Shown: positions 47,442 to 55,371, numbered from the stretch's first letter. The stretch is 64,000 nucleotides of DNA from Pseudomonas nunensis (GCF_024296925.1 NZ_CP101125.1:5892501-5956500), one strand, 5' to 3'. Numbers and translations: made by a program. The notes: generated by a model from the letters alone, not told the origin.

Positions 47442-48097
47442 GCTTGCGTCCAGCGCCGCTCCAGCACGCGCGAGGCGGCCGAAAGCGGGTAGCAGATGAA
47501 AAAGAAAAACAGGAAAAGAGCGCCGTAGATCAGCACCGATTCGTAGGTGCGCTCGATGATCTGCTGGCCGACCTTGATCACGTCCACCACGCCAATCAAC
47601 ACCGCCAGGGAACTGGTCTTGATGATTCGTGTGTAGACGTTGATGGTCGGCGGCGTCATGCGTTTCAGCGCCTGGGGCAGCAGCACGTAGCCGAACAGTT
47701 GCGGACCGTTCAGGCCAATCGACAACCCCGCCTCACGCTGGCCGCGCGGCAACGACAGCAACGCACCGCGCACCACTTCGCCGACCTCGCTCGCGCCCCA
47801 CAGCGACAACACCAGCACCGCGCACCAGAAACTCGGGATGCTCAGGCCAAAGAAAATCGGCAGGCCGAAGAACAGCAGATACAGCCAGACCAATACCGGG
47901 ATCGCCCGGAACAGCTCCAGATAGACCCGCAGAATCGCGTTCAGCCATTTCGAATTCAGCGTACGCAGCACACCGTAGAGCACGCCGCCGACGGTGCTGA
48001 TGGCGATGCTCAGAAAAGAAATCGACAGGGTTTGCGCCGCGCCCTTGCCCAGTTGCGGCAACGACACCCACAGCAACTCAAGACCCGAACTGGCCAT
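47438..48097 (-). CDS. Amino-acid-type ABC permease (second)
   Basis: This is a 219-residue HisMQ-type permease with about five membrane segments. LRVYLELFRAIPVLVWLYLL is the family signature and LLSLPRGQREAGLSIGLNGP forms the EAA-like loop. It overlaps the first permease gene by 20 bases and the ATPase gene by four. Two different permeases suggest a heterodimeric channel. Confidence 0.9.
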   Translation of the reverse strand: MASSGLELLWVSLPQLGKGAAQTLSISFLSIAISTVGGVLYGVLRTLNSKWLNAILRVYLELFRAIPVLVWLYLLFFGLPIFFGLSIPSFWCAVLVLSLWGASEVGEVVRGALLSLPRGQREAGLSIGLNGPQLFGYVLLPQALKRMTPPTINVYTRIIKTSSLAVLIGVVDVIKVGQQIIERTYESVLIYGALFLFFFFICYPLSAASRVLERRWTQA

Positions 48098-48743
48098 GCT
48101 GGAGCCTCCTTTCCAGACGGCTGAGCAGCAGCGATAGCGGCAAAAACAGCAGCACGCAAATCAGCGTCAGCACGGCGAGCATTTCGTAGGTTTTGTAGTA
48201 GAGCGCGATGTAGCTTTTGGTGGTGTAGAGAATCTCCGGCACCGCCACCGCCGAGACCACGGTGGTTTCCTTGAGCAGGAAAATGAAATTGGCGAACAGC
48301 GACGGCAAGCTGAGGATGCCGGCTTGCGGCAGGATCACGTAACGCAGCAATTGGCCGTGGGACAAGCCGATGGAGCGCCCGGATTCGAGCTGCGCCTGGG
48401 GCACCGCGTCCACACCGGCACGCAGCACTTCGGTGAGGTAGGCGCCGCCGAGAAAGGTCATGGTGATGATCGCCGCCGCGAAACCGGAAACGCTGATACC
48501 CAGCGCCGGCAAGGCGAAGTAGACGAAGAACAACTGGATCAACAGCGGTGTGTTGCGCGCCAGCTCCACGTACAGCCCGACCAGGCGCTGCAAGTAAGGC
48601 GTGCGGAACACCAGGATCGTCGCGTTGATCAGCGCCACCAGCAGCGAGGTGCCGATGGCGATGAAGCCGACCTGCAGCGTCACGCCCACAGCTTTGAGAA
48701 ACGCCGGCAGGGTGCTGAGGATAAAAGCGTAATCGAAGGTCAT
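48078..48743 (-). CDS. Amino-acid-type ABC permease (first)
   Basis: This is a 221-residue HisMQ-type permease. GLYVELARNTPLLIQLFFVY is the family signature and VPQAQLESGRSIGLSHGQLL the cytosolic loop that meets the ATPase. The frame is open to 48806, but the ATG at 48743 (MTFDYAFILS) with AGGA before it gives the usual N-terminus. It is first of the four-gene operon. A CTTTAAAGGTAT element lies 78 bases upstream. Confidence 0.88.
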   Translation of the reverse strand: MTFDYAFILSTLPAFLKAVGVTLQVGFIAIGTSLLVALINATILVFRTPYLQRLVGLYVELARNTPLLIQLFFVYFALPALGISVSGFAAAIITMTFLGGAYLTEVLRAGVDAVPQAQLESGRSIGLSHGQLLRYVILPQAGILSLPSLFANFIFLLKETTVVSAVAVPEILYTTKSYIALYYKTYEMLAVLTLICVLLFLPLSLLLSRLERRLQHGQFGS

Positions 48744-49025
48744 TGAACATCCTGGACGCCGCTCGGTAAGCGACGGTGGTGCAGTCCATGGGCGGTGGAT
48801 AACCACCCGGCAGGCACCGACTTTAAAGGTATAAAAAGAAGAATTTAAATACCGTTAAAGCATATTGATATCACGCAAAAAACTATCCCTCGAATTTGCG
48901 GCGAAAACGGAAGACGACTATTTTCCTTTGCGCTGTAGGAAGGATCTTTTTTTCAAAAAGCCCCTCCAAGGACGCACAGCTTTTGGCCAGACTCCCCGGC
49001 CGAACCATCACAAGGAAGAGAAAAA
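48744..49025. other. AT-rich leader region before the ABC operon and the small frame
   Basis: This stretch lies between the divergent ABC operon and the 31-residue frame. It is AT-rich around 48821-48890 and holds the CTTTAAAGGTAT element. No larger gene or REP was seen. Confidence 0.4.
48821..48832. promoter_or_regulatory. CTTTAAAGGTAT element upstream of the ABC importer operon
   Basis: CTTTAAAGGTAT lies 78 bases before the first permease. It differs by one base from CTTTAAAGTTAT upstream of tonB (54329) and the second TonB receptor (58079), suggesting a shared control site. Confidence 0.4.
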
Positions 49026-49121
49026 ATGGCTGACGCAAAAGTGCCGCAACCGCTGGACCCGCAGGACATCGTGAAATTGCTGGTGGCGTTGCGCAGGGCA
49101 TTGAAGGCCGGGGTGGCCTAG
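49026..49121 (+). CDS. Possible 31-residue small protein
   Basis: An ATG frame encoding MADAKVPQPLDPQDIVKLLV, then ALRRALKAGVA, ends at a TAG. AAGGAAGAG lies about six bases before the start, a very good ribosome-binding site for such a short frame. The C-terminal half could form an amphipathic basic helix. A family-C palindrome follows 10 bases after the stop. I do not recognise a family, and the frame may be fortuitous, but the ribosome-binding site and codon choice argue for translation. Confidence 0.5.
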   Translation: MADAKVPQPLDPQDIVKLLVALRRALKAGVA

Positions 49122-49131
49122 ACCTGAAAAG

Positions 49132-49228
49132 CAAAAGATCGCAGCCTCGTTTCACTCGACAGCTCCTACATTGAATGCGTATCCCTGTAGGAGCTGTCGA
49201 GTGAAACGAGGCTGCGATCTCTTGATCT
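49132..49228. repeat. Long palindrome, family C
   Basis: Inverted arms GTAGGAGCTGTCGAGTGAAA to GATCTTTTGATC-like ends (here AAAAGATCGCAGCCTCG and CGAGGCTGCGATCTCTTG) form a second copy of the element at 11420. Confidence 0.85.
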
Positions 49229-49243
49229 TCGAGGCCAATAAAA

Positions 49244-49273
49244 AACGCCAACGCTATATAAGCCGTCGGCGTT
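49244..49273 (-). terminator. Intrinsic terminator of the orphan metQ gene
   Basis: On the minus strand AACGCCGACG and CGTTGGCGTT form a stem (one G-T pair) followed by six T residues, 33 bases past the metQ-like stop. Confidence 0.75.
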
Positions 49274-49306
49274 CGAAACCTTGAAGGGGTTTAAAGCTGC
49301 GTCAAA

Positions 49307-50089
49307 TCAGAACGCAGGCAATACCGCGCCGTTGTACTTCTTGGCGATGAACGCTTTCACTTCCGGGCTGGTCAGGGCCTTGGCCAGTTTCTGGATCGCG
49401 TCGCTGTCCTTGTTGTCCGGACGAGCCACCAGGAAGTTCACGTAAGGCGAATCTGCACCTTCAATCACCAGCGCGTCTTTAGCCGGGTTCAGGCCCGCTT
49501 CCAGCGCGTAGTTGGTGTTGATCATGTCCAGGTCGACCTGGTCCAGAACACGCGGCAGCATGGCCGATTCCAGTTCCTTGAACTTGAAGTTGTGCGGGTT
49601 CTTGGCGATGTCTTTCGGGGTAGCCAAAGCATTTTTCGGGTCTTTCAACTCGATCAGGCCCGCCTTCTGCAGCAGGATCAGGGCACGGCCGCTGTTGCTG
49701 CCTTCGTTCGGGATAGCGATGGTTGCGCCGTCTTTCAGCTCAGCCAGGGTTTTGACTTTCTTCGAGTAGCCGCCGAACGGTTCGACGTGCACGCCGATCA
49801 CGGTGACAAGGTTGGTGCCTTTGCCTTCGTTGAAGCTTTTCAGGTACGGCAGGGTCTGGAAGTAGTTGGCGTCCAGACGCTTCTGATCGACCTGCACGTT
49901 CGGCTGAACGTAGTCGGTGAAGACTTTGATTTCCAGATCCACGCCTTCTTTGGCGAGGGTCGGTTTGATCAGTTCGAGAATCTCGGCGTGTGGAACCGGG
50001 GTCGCCGCAACCACCAGTTTCTCGCCAGCCTGGGCCAGGCCCGCAGTCAGGGCAGCCGCCAATGCGGTGAACAACAGAACCTTTTTCAT
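49307..50089 (-). CDS. MetQ/NlpA-family binding protein without adjacent transporter
   Basis: This 260-residue substrate-binding protein has a cleavable signal ending LAQA at residue 21 and no lipobox. EKLVVAATPVPHAEILELIK, then DYVQPNVQVDQKRLDANYFQ and IPNEGSNSGRALILLQKAGL fit classical MetQ more closely than the copy at 35271 does. No permease or ATPase gene adjoins, so it either partners the MetNI pair at 36.1-37.8 kb or another MetNI outside the window. It is monocistronic, with its own terminator. Confidence 0.88.
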   Translation of the reverse strand: MKKVLLFTALAAALTAGLAQAGEKLVVAATPVPHAEILELIKPTLAKEGVDLEIKVFTDYVQPNVQVDQKRLDANYFQTLPYLKSFNEGKGTNLVTVIGVHVEPFGGYSKKVKTLAELKDGATIAIPNEGSNSGRALILLQKAGLIELKDPKNALATPKDIAKNPHNFKFKELESAMLPRVLDQVDLDMINTNYALEAGLNPAKDALVIEGADSPYVNFLVARPDNKDSDAIQKLAKALTSPEVKAFIAKKYNGAVLPAF

Positions 50090-50269
50090 GCAGTGTCCTT
50101 ATCCGAAATCACGGTCGTCATCGACGACGGCTAATTAGTACGTGTGCCAGTGAAGTGCTATCGCTGGCGTGAAGCGGACAATACCGGGATTTTTTATTCC
50201 CGAACAATATCTTTTATTCACTTTCATATTCCATTTTGTTCATACAGCTCTGGCCCGCGGGTTACCTAA

Positions 50270-50358
50270 TGTGGGAGCGAGCTTGCTCGCGATTGCGGAG
50301 GGTCAGCCGGTATTAATGTGACTGACACGCCCCCATCGCGAGCAAGCTCGCTCCCACA
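50270..50358. repeat. REPIN (GTGGGAGCGAGCTTGCTCGCG subtype)
   Basis: Inverted cores of the same subtype as at 12451 begin four bases after the stop codon of the sigma-54 activator-domain gene. Confidence 0.9.
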
Positions 50359-50362
50359 GGGG

Positions 50363-51295
50363 TTACAGGGCTTGGCTCAGGCTTTCGAGCAAGTCTTTGA
50401 GGGCCGAGCGCTCGGCGGCCGTGCCGTTTTTCACGAGCTGGACCGCTTGCCGCTCAATCTGCGCCAACGACGGCAATGCCTCCGGCAGATTCAAATGCTC
50501 CGGCAAGATCTCATCCCCGGTGCTGACCAGTAGCGCAAAGTGGATGACATTCTCCAGCTCCCGGGTGTTGCCCGGCCAACTGTGCGCCTCCAACACCTGT
50601 TGCGCGGCTTCGCTGATCAACGGCACCGGCAGGTCCAGGCGCTGGCTATAGATGCCCAGAAAGTATTCCGCGAGGGACAGGATGTCGCCCACCCGCTCAC
50701 GCAGCGCCGGCAATTCGAGCTGGCCTTCGCTGAGGTAGTGATAAAGCCGTTCATGAAATTTCCCGGCCGCCACCGCTTGAGCCAGGTCGATGCTGGTAGC
50801 CGCGACCAGGCGCACGTCCACCGGGCTCGGCTGGTGCGCGCCGACGCGGGTGACTTCGTGGTTTTCCAGCGCCGAGAGCAGTTTGATCTGGATCGGCAGC
50901 GGCAAATCGCCGATCTCATCCAGGTACAGCGTCCCGCCATTGGCCGAGCCGAACCAGCCGGCACGACTGCTGGCCGAACCGGTGTAACTGCCGGCGGCAT
51001 AACCGAACAATTCGGCATCGGCATAGGTCGGGCTGATCGCGCCGCAATTGACCGAGACGAACAAGCCGCCACGATCACTCGCACGGTGGATGTGCCGCGC
51101 GAGCAATTCCTTGCCGCTGCCGGTTTCACCGCGAATCAATACTGAAATGGAGCGCGGGGCCAGTTGCTCCAGCTCTTGGCGCAACTGCCGCGAACGCGGA
51201 TCGACGAATACCAGCGCCTTGGCGCGGATGCTCAGGGGACTTTTTTCGGCGTCGGGGAAGGTCAGCAATGGCTGACCGAAAGTTTCAAAACTCAT
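50363..51295 (-). CDS. Sigma-54 activator AAA+ domain protein lacking a DNA-binding domain
   Basis: This 310-residue bacterial enhancer-binding-type AAA+ ATPase activates sigma-54 RNA polymerase in its family. Walker A GETGSGKE is at residues 56-63, Walker B GGTLYLDEIGDLP at ~120-132, and the R-finger region WPGNTRELENVIHFALL near 255. The sigma-54-contacting loop, normally GAFTGA, reads GSYTGS (102-107). There is no receiver domain and only ~40 residues follow the AAA+ module, without a Fis-type helix-turn-helix. SfnR-like regulators of sulfone metabolism are the nearest relatives I recognise. A REP starts four bases after the stop, so a truncated gene is possible. Confidence 0.82.
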   Translation of the reverse strand: MSFETFGQPLLTFPDAEKSPLSIRAKALVFVDPRSRQLRQELEQLAPRSISVLIRGETGSGKELLARHIHRASDRGGLFVSVNCGAISPTYADAELFGYAAGSYTGSASSRAGWFGSANGGTLYLDEIGDLPLPIQIKLLSALENHEVTRVGAHQPSPVDVRLVAATSIDLAQAVAAGKFHERLYHYLSEGQLELPALRERVGDILSLAEYFLGIYSQRLDLPVPLISEAAQQVLEAHSWPGNTRELENVIHFALLVSTGDEILPEHLNLPEALPSLAQIERQAVQLVKNGTAAERSALKDLLESLSQAL

Positions 51296-51346
51296 GGCAG
51301 ACTCCCGCCCAAAACCGCCGGGAGACGGGGGCGTTAAAAATAAAAT

Positions 51347-51928
51347 TTAAGCGCGGCGCAGGGCGTGATGCTCCATGCGGTTTTGCAGGCGATAGAGATA
51401 GGCAAAACCCTGCTCCCAACGCTGGTGACCGGACTTGACGTTGATGTGCCCGGCACCCGCCAGAATCCCCGCCTCGGCACCCCAGTTACGGGCCAGCTCC
51501 ATCGCACGCGGCGCGCTGACGGCGCTGTCGTTATCGGAGCTGACAACCTGGCTCGGGAACGGCAGCAACGTGGTCGGGATCGGCGCAAAGTTACGCAAGG
51601 CCGGTGCGCAGGCCGGACGCTCGACGTCTGCGGGCGCGACCAGCAAGGCACCGCGTACCTGACGCAGAAAATTCAGTGGGGCCGTAGCCGCCCAATGGGC
51701 GACGGTGATGCAACCCAGGCTGTGGGCGATCAGGATCACCGGCGTGCTGTCGGCGGCAATCGCCTCGGCCAGCGCCGCGACCCAGTCTTCACGGCGAGGT
51801 GTCAGCCAATCGGCCTGCTCCACTCGGGCACTGTTCGGCAGACTGTTCTGCCAATGTGTTTGCCAATGATCTTCTGGCGATCCTTGCCAGCCCGGCACAA
51901 TCAGGTAGCGAATTGATTCGTTGCGCAT
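51347..51928 (-). CDS. RBBP9/YdeN-family alpha/beta hydrolase
   Basis: This 193-residue serine hydrolase begins with the family hallmark YLIVPGWQGSPEDHWQTHWQ. The nucleophile Ser70 lies in LIAHSLGCITVAHWA (AHSLG instead of GHSxG) and the catalytic His is in GAGHINVKSGH near the end. Small-ester hydrolysis is usual but substrates are unknown. It follows the sigma-54 activator gene's upstream side on the same strand, 51 bases away, and could share a transcript. AATTAAGGTC-like AT-rich promoter DNA lies upstream (51960-52020). Confidence 0.85.
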   Translation of the reverse strand: MRNESIRYLIVPGWQGSPEDHWQTHWQNSLPNSARVEQADWLTPRREDWVAALAEAIAADSTPVILIAHSLGCITVAHWAATAPLNFLRQVRGALLVAPADVERPACAPALRNFAPIPTTLLPFPSQVVSSDNDSAVSAPRAMELARNWGAEAGILAGAGHINVKSGHQRWEQGFAYLYRLQNRMEHHALRRA

Positions 51929-52042
51929 GGGGAGCTCTCCTGCTGCTTGTCTGTTCCTGATCGAGTATAGGGATGAGAGTTATATTCGTTAAGGAATAAG
52001 AAGCTATTTATTAAGACCTTAATTGAATATACAGGCGATCCC

Positions 52043-52133
52043 CTGTGGGAGCGGGCTTGCTCGCGAATGCGGTGTGTCAGTCGCCATCAATGTTGATTGA
52101 TCCACCGCTTTCGCGAGCAAGCCCGCTCCCACA
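52043..52133. repeat. REPIN (GTGGGAGCGGGCTTGCTCGCG type)
   Basis: Inverted REP cores with ~45-base spacer lie between exbD and the hydrolase gene. Confidence 0.9.
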
Positions 52134-52159
52134 AGGGATTTGAGTTTTTGCTGAGAAAT

Positions 52160-52194
52160 AAAAAAAGGGCCGCACCCTGCCAAGGAGACGGCCC
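52160..52194 (-). terminator. Intrinsic terminator after exbD
   Basis: On the minus strand GGGCCG and CGGCCC pair around a 16-base loop, followed by seven T residues, 19 bases past the exbD stop. Confidence 0.75.
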
Positions 52195-52212
52195 CGGAAA
52201 ACTTGAAATCTG

Positions 52213-52614
52213 TTAGCGCGCGGTAATCACCGACAACTTGGTAATCCCCGCCCGCTCGATGGACGCCATCGCTCGCGCCACTTCGCCGTAATTCACCCCG
52301 TCATCGGCCTGCAATTGCACGCGCACCTCAGGGTCCTTGGCCTTCGCCGACTTGAGGTTGAATTCCAGCAAGTCGGGCTGGATTTCATCCTTGTTGATAA
52401 ACAGCTTGCCGGCGCCATCGATGCTCACCACCAGCGGGTCTTTCTGCTCCACCGGGGCCACGGCCTCGGTCTTGGGTAGGTTGATCGGGATCGCGTTGGT
52501 CAGCAGCGGCGCGGTGACGATAAACACCACCAGCAGCACCAGCATCACGTCCACCAGCGGCGTTACGTTGATCTCGCTCAGCACCTCGTCACTGTCTTGC
52601 GTGGAGAAGGCCAT
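52213..52614 (-). CDS. exbD: ExbD/TolR-family biopolymer transport protein
   Basis: This 133-residue proton-channel subunit has one N-terminal membrane segment. The functional Asp is in EINVTPLVDVMLVLLVVFIV (~Asp23). The periplasmic domain follows. It starts one base after the exbB stop and ends the tonB-exbB-exbD operon, with a terminator behind. ExbB-ExbD convert proton flow into TonB motion that drives outer-membrane receptors such as those at 15.1 and 55.7 kb. Confidence 0.92.
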   Translation of the reverse strand: MAFSTQDSDEVLSEINVTPLVDVMLVLLVVFIVTAPLLTNAIPINLPKTEAVAPVEQKDPLVVSIDGAGKLFINKDEIQPDLLEFNLKSAKAKDPEVRVQLQADDGVNYGEVARAMASIERAGITKLSVITAR

Positions 52615-52615
52615 A

Positions 52616-53341
52616 TCAGGACGCCTCCTTCACTTTCTGAGCGCCGCCCTGAGCGACCACTTTGTGCGAGGTCGGGTGAATCAGCAGGCGGAACGAACTC
52701 TTCTGCGCCAGGCTGTAGAAGTCATGGGCGAAGTCATCCAGGTCCGCCGCCGTCAGTTTCAGGCGTCGCAAAAAGTAGTTGTAAACCAGCACCGCCGGCA
52801 CCGCGACAGCGATCCCCACACCCGTGGCAACCAGTGCCGCACCAATCGGCCCGGCCACCGTTTCCAGGCTCGCCGAACCCGCCGCGCTGATGCCTTTCAA
52901 CGCTTCCATGATCCCCCACACCGTGCCGAACAAACCAATGAACGGCGAGGTGCTGCCGATACTCGCGACCACCGCCAACCCGGTCTCCAGCGAACGGCGC
53001 TCGCGGACGATCTGCTGACGCAAGGCGCGCTCCAGGCGATCCTGATGATTGATCGCCTGGCTCAAGTCATTCGCCGGCGGCGCTTCACCGACCTGGATCG
53101 CCGCGTAACCCGCCTGGGCCACACGCGCCGCCGCACCCGGCTGGGTTTCGCTCAATTCGGCCGCCGAGTCGAGACTCGAAGCGGCCCAAAACTGTTTATG
53201 AAATTTTCGATCCTGAGCTTTCAGGCGACCGAACTGCACGCCCTTGAGCAACGCCAAACCCCAGGTGGCTACGGAAAAAACCACCAGCAGCCAAATCACC
53301 GCGCTTTCGATGGATTCAAGTGGAGAGGCCAGTAACGTCAT
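52616..53341 (-). CDS. exbB: ExbB/TolQ-family proton-channel protein
   Basis: This is a 241-residue MotA/TolQ/ExbB protein with three membrane segments. The large cytosolic loop precedes LETGLAVVASIGSTSPFIGL (TM2) and VGPIGAALVATGVGIAVAVP-like TM3 (AGPIGAALVATGVGIAVAVP). The conserved Thr/Ser channel residues are present. It sits between tonB (45 bases upstream) and exbD. Pairing with TonB rather than TolA follows from this order. Confidence 0.92.
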   Translation of the reverse strand: MTLLASPLESIESAVIWLLVVFSVATWGLALLKGVQFGRLKAQDRKFHKQFWAASSLDSAAELSETQPGAAARVAQAGYAAIQVGEAPPANDLSQAINHQDRLERALRQQIVRERRSLETGLAVVASIGSTSPFIGLFGTVWGIMEALKGISAAGSASLETVAGPIGAALVATGVGIAVAVPAVLVYNYFLRRLKLTAADLDDFAHDFYSLAQKSSFRLLIHPTSHKVVAQGGAQKVKEAS

Positions 53342-53386
53342 GATGTATTCCCTCGTGTAAATTTTTCGCGCGAAATTGGTTTCGGT

Positions 53387-54214
53387 TTAATGAATCTTGA
53401 AATCGATGGGCACGCTGACCCAGCCATCCTGGGCAACATCACCTTGCTTGGCCGGGACGAAGCTCCAACGCTTCACCGCGTTCAACGCGGCCTCGTCGAG
53501 CTGATCGCGGCCACTGCTTTTCTGAATCTGGATTTCACCGGGCTTGCCGTTGGCCAGCACATGCACCCGCAACAACACCGTGCCTTCCCAACCGCGACGC
53601 TGAGCCAGTGACGGGTATTCCGGCGCCGGGTTCTTCAGGTACGCCGCGTTGGCCGAAGCGGGAGTCACCGGTGCCGGCGCGGGTGGCGCGGGCGGCGCCG
53701 GGGCCGCGACAGGCGCTGCGGGTTGTGGCGGCGCCGGTGGTTGCTCGACGGCTTTTGGAGCCGGTTTTGGCACAGGCTTGACCACAGGTTTTGGCTTGGG
53801 AATCGGTTTCGGTGGCGGCGGCTTCACGGCCAACTCGTCTTGCACCGGCGGCGGTGGCTCGACCACCGGTTGAGGCGGCGGCGGTGGTGGCGGTGGTGGC
53901 GGTGGTGGCGGCTCGACCACGGGCGGCGCCGGACGCGAAAACTCGATGGTCATCGGCGGAATTTCCGGCGGCACGATCGGCAGTTCTTTGATCGGCTGTT
54001 GATTGACCCAATAGATCACCGCGCCATGCACCAGCAACGCCAGCACGCCGAGCAGGATCGCTTCACGTCGGCTCAAAATACCCTTGGGCGCCCGCTGCAA
54101 ACGCAACTGGCCCAACGGCACGCGATGCACCCGGCCGAGGTCGACCAACTCGCCACTCGGCGCCTGGCGCCAAAGCACCTCTTGTGCGCCGGCGGCGGTC
54201 TGGACATTGCCCAT
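53387..54214 (-). CDS. tonB: TonB energy transducer with cytosolic N-terminal extension
   Basis: This 275-residue TonB protein has ~50 residues (MGNVQTAAGAQEVLWRQAPS onward) before the membrane segment ILLGVLALLVHGAVIYWV, far more than in E. coli TonB. The SxxxH motif is recognisable around His63. A run of 13 prolines begins after VEPP near residue 100, followed by Pro-Lys repeats (KPPPPKPIPKPKPVVKPVPK). The C-terminal domain holds YPSLAQRRGWEGTVLLRVHV and GEIQIQKSSGRDQLDEAAL. First gene of tonB-exbB-exbD, between two TonB-receptor regions. Confidence 0.92.
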   Translation of the reverse strand: MGNVQTAAGAQEVLWRQAPSGELVDLGRVHRVPLGQLRLQRAPKGILSRREAILLGVLALLVHGAVIYWVNQQPIKELPIVPPEIPPMTIEFSRPAPPVVEPPPPPPPPPPPPPQPVVEPPPPVQDELAVKPPPPKPIPKPKPVVKPVPKPAPKAVEQPPAPPQPAAPVAAPAPPAPPAPAPVTPASANAAYLKNPAPEYPSLAQRRGWEGTVLLRVHVLANGKPGEIQIQKSSGRDQLDEAALNAVKRWSFVPAKQGDVAQDGWVSVPIDFKIH

Positions 54215-54327
54215 TGATTAACTCCCTGCGGTCTCTTTGCGAATAACCCCATACACCCGCTTATCCATCCCCCGCGCGGCGTATCGAGGGGCCAATCATT
54301 GGGCCAGACGCTTATCTCTTAAAGTAA

Positions 54328-54340
54328 TCTTTAAAGTTAT
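54328..54340. promoter_or_regulatory. TCTTTAAAGTTAT element upstream of tonB
   Basis: TCTTTAAAGTTAT lies 114 bases before tonB and recurs exactly at 58078-58090 before the second TonB receptor. An adjacent related copy (TCTCTTAAAGTAA) is at 54315. The 363-base gap 54215-54577 otherwise holds only the hairpin listed at 54527. Confidence 0.45.
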
Positions 54341-54526
54341 GGATAGATCCAGATCGAATATGAAAAGCAGTCAAATTCGCCAAAGCCACGTCGTACAAGG
54401 CTTGCAGCGAAGCAACGGAAAAGCGATGCTTTCCGAGCATTGAAAGTATTCGTGGAAGGCATCGATTTGTGAGGAAAGTATTGAGGAGTTACAACTAACT
54501 ACAGTGTCTATCGCCCACAAACGAAA

Positions 54527-54559
54527 ACAGGCTGATGCATGTCCAATGCATCAGCCTGT
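54527..54559 (-). terminator. Terminator hairpin of the small beta-protein gene
   Basis: ACAGGCTGATGCAT and ATGCATCAGCCTGT are perfect 14-base arms around a five-base loop. Read on the minus strand it is followed by TTTT, 19 bases past the 54578 stop. Confidence 0.8.
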
Positions 54560-54577
54560 TGTTTATTACCGCGCGGT

Positions 54578-54904
54578 TTACTGCTTGATGAACTCTCCAG
54601 CCAGACCCACTACTTCGCCATCAAAGTTAGTACGGGAGCCCACCGCACGAACTTTTTTGTAATTGTGGTCAGGTGAAAACAACGACCATGCTTGAAAACC
54701 ACTGCTGCCATTTAGCCCGGTGAACGTGATGGTGGTAGGTTGTCCGGTGCTGTTCTGGAAATGATAATGCCCATAGCTGACATCGTAGTTCACGCCGCCC
54801 TGGCTGAACGTACCGCTGAAGGTGCCGTTGGAATCGTTGCCATCGGTAATCACCAGTTTGGCGCCAGCGTTGTCGTTTACGTAAGTACCATTAATGCTCG
54901 ACAT
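54578..54904 (-). CDS. Small avidin-like beta protein (uncharacterised)
   Basis: This 108-residue protein begins MSSINGTYVNDNAGAKLVIT and is rich in Gly, Ser, Thr and Asn. GTYVNDNAGAKLVITDG, NGTFSGTFSQGGVNYDVSYG and ITFTGLNGSSGFQAW resemble the strand pattern of avidin-family barrels (GTW-N-G-S-x-(FL) start and G-x-F/Y-x-G turns), but the biotin-binding Trp positions are not clearly present. AAAGGAAG before the ATG at 54904 supports that start; the frame extends to 55009. No signal peptide. It has its own terminator. Function unknown; a ligand-binding or lectin-like role is a guess. Confidence 0.6.
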   Translation of the reverse strand: MSSINGTYVNDNAGAKLVITDGNDSNGTFSGTFSQGGVNYDVSYGHYHFQNSTGQPTTITFTGLNGSSGFQAWSLFSPDHNYKKVRAVGSRTNFDGEVVGLAGEFIKQ

Positions 54905-55371
54905 GGTTCGACTTCCTTTATCTGTTAAATAAGTGTCTTCCGATGAGAGCAAGTTTCCTCCTGGAAACTCACGAAACAGAGCATGGTTCGACAATCGTTT
55001 ATTGTCCACGGCGAAACACAGTTATTGTTCGACGAAAAGGCGATATCCACTATGCAGAGTCTTCATAAGTTATTCCAAAACATTCAAACATTACTTCGAT
55101 GGGCTCTAAGCTGGACGTCCCACATCTACCATCGAATTTTGTAGGACTCTTAGGGCCTACCAGCGTAGGACTTGTTTTTTTATGGCGTAGGTCATTTGCA
55201 TACATCTACAACGTCCCGCCGTCATGGCCCATGCCGGCGGCCATTTCCAGGCCATCGAACCGCCGCCAGCAAACAGTGCTTACAGTTCAGGCAATTGCCA
55301 GCCCCCCGAAATACCAGGCTAGATACTCTCCGGTTCAAAGGAATTGAACACATCTACTCAGGAGAGTCTGC
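54905..55371. other. 467-base gene-free stretch
   Basis: This is divergent intergenic DNA between the small beta-protein gene and the secreted 100-residue protein gene. A short inverted repeat AGTTTCC-TCCT-GGAAACT lies at about 54951-54969. A GTAGGACT direct repeat flanks 55140-55170. No convincing gene or REP. Confidence 0.4.

Noticed and set aside
53876..53915. Triplet repeat as a phase-variable switch
   Set aside because: Units are three bases long and inside a proline run, so length change would not shift the frame; only subtle length variation is possible.
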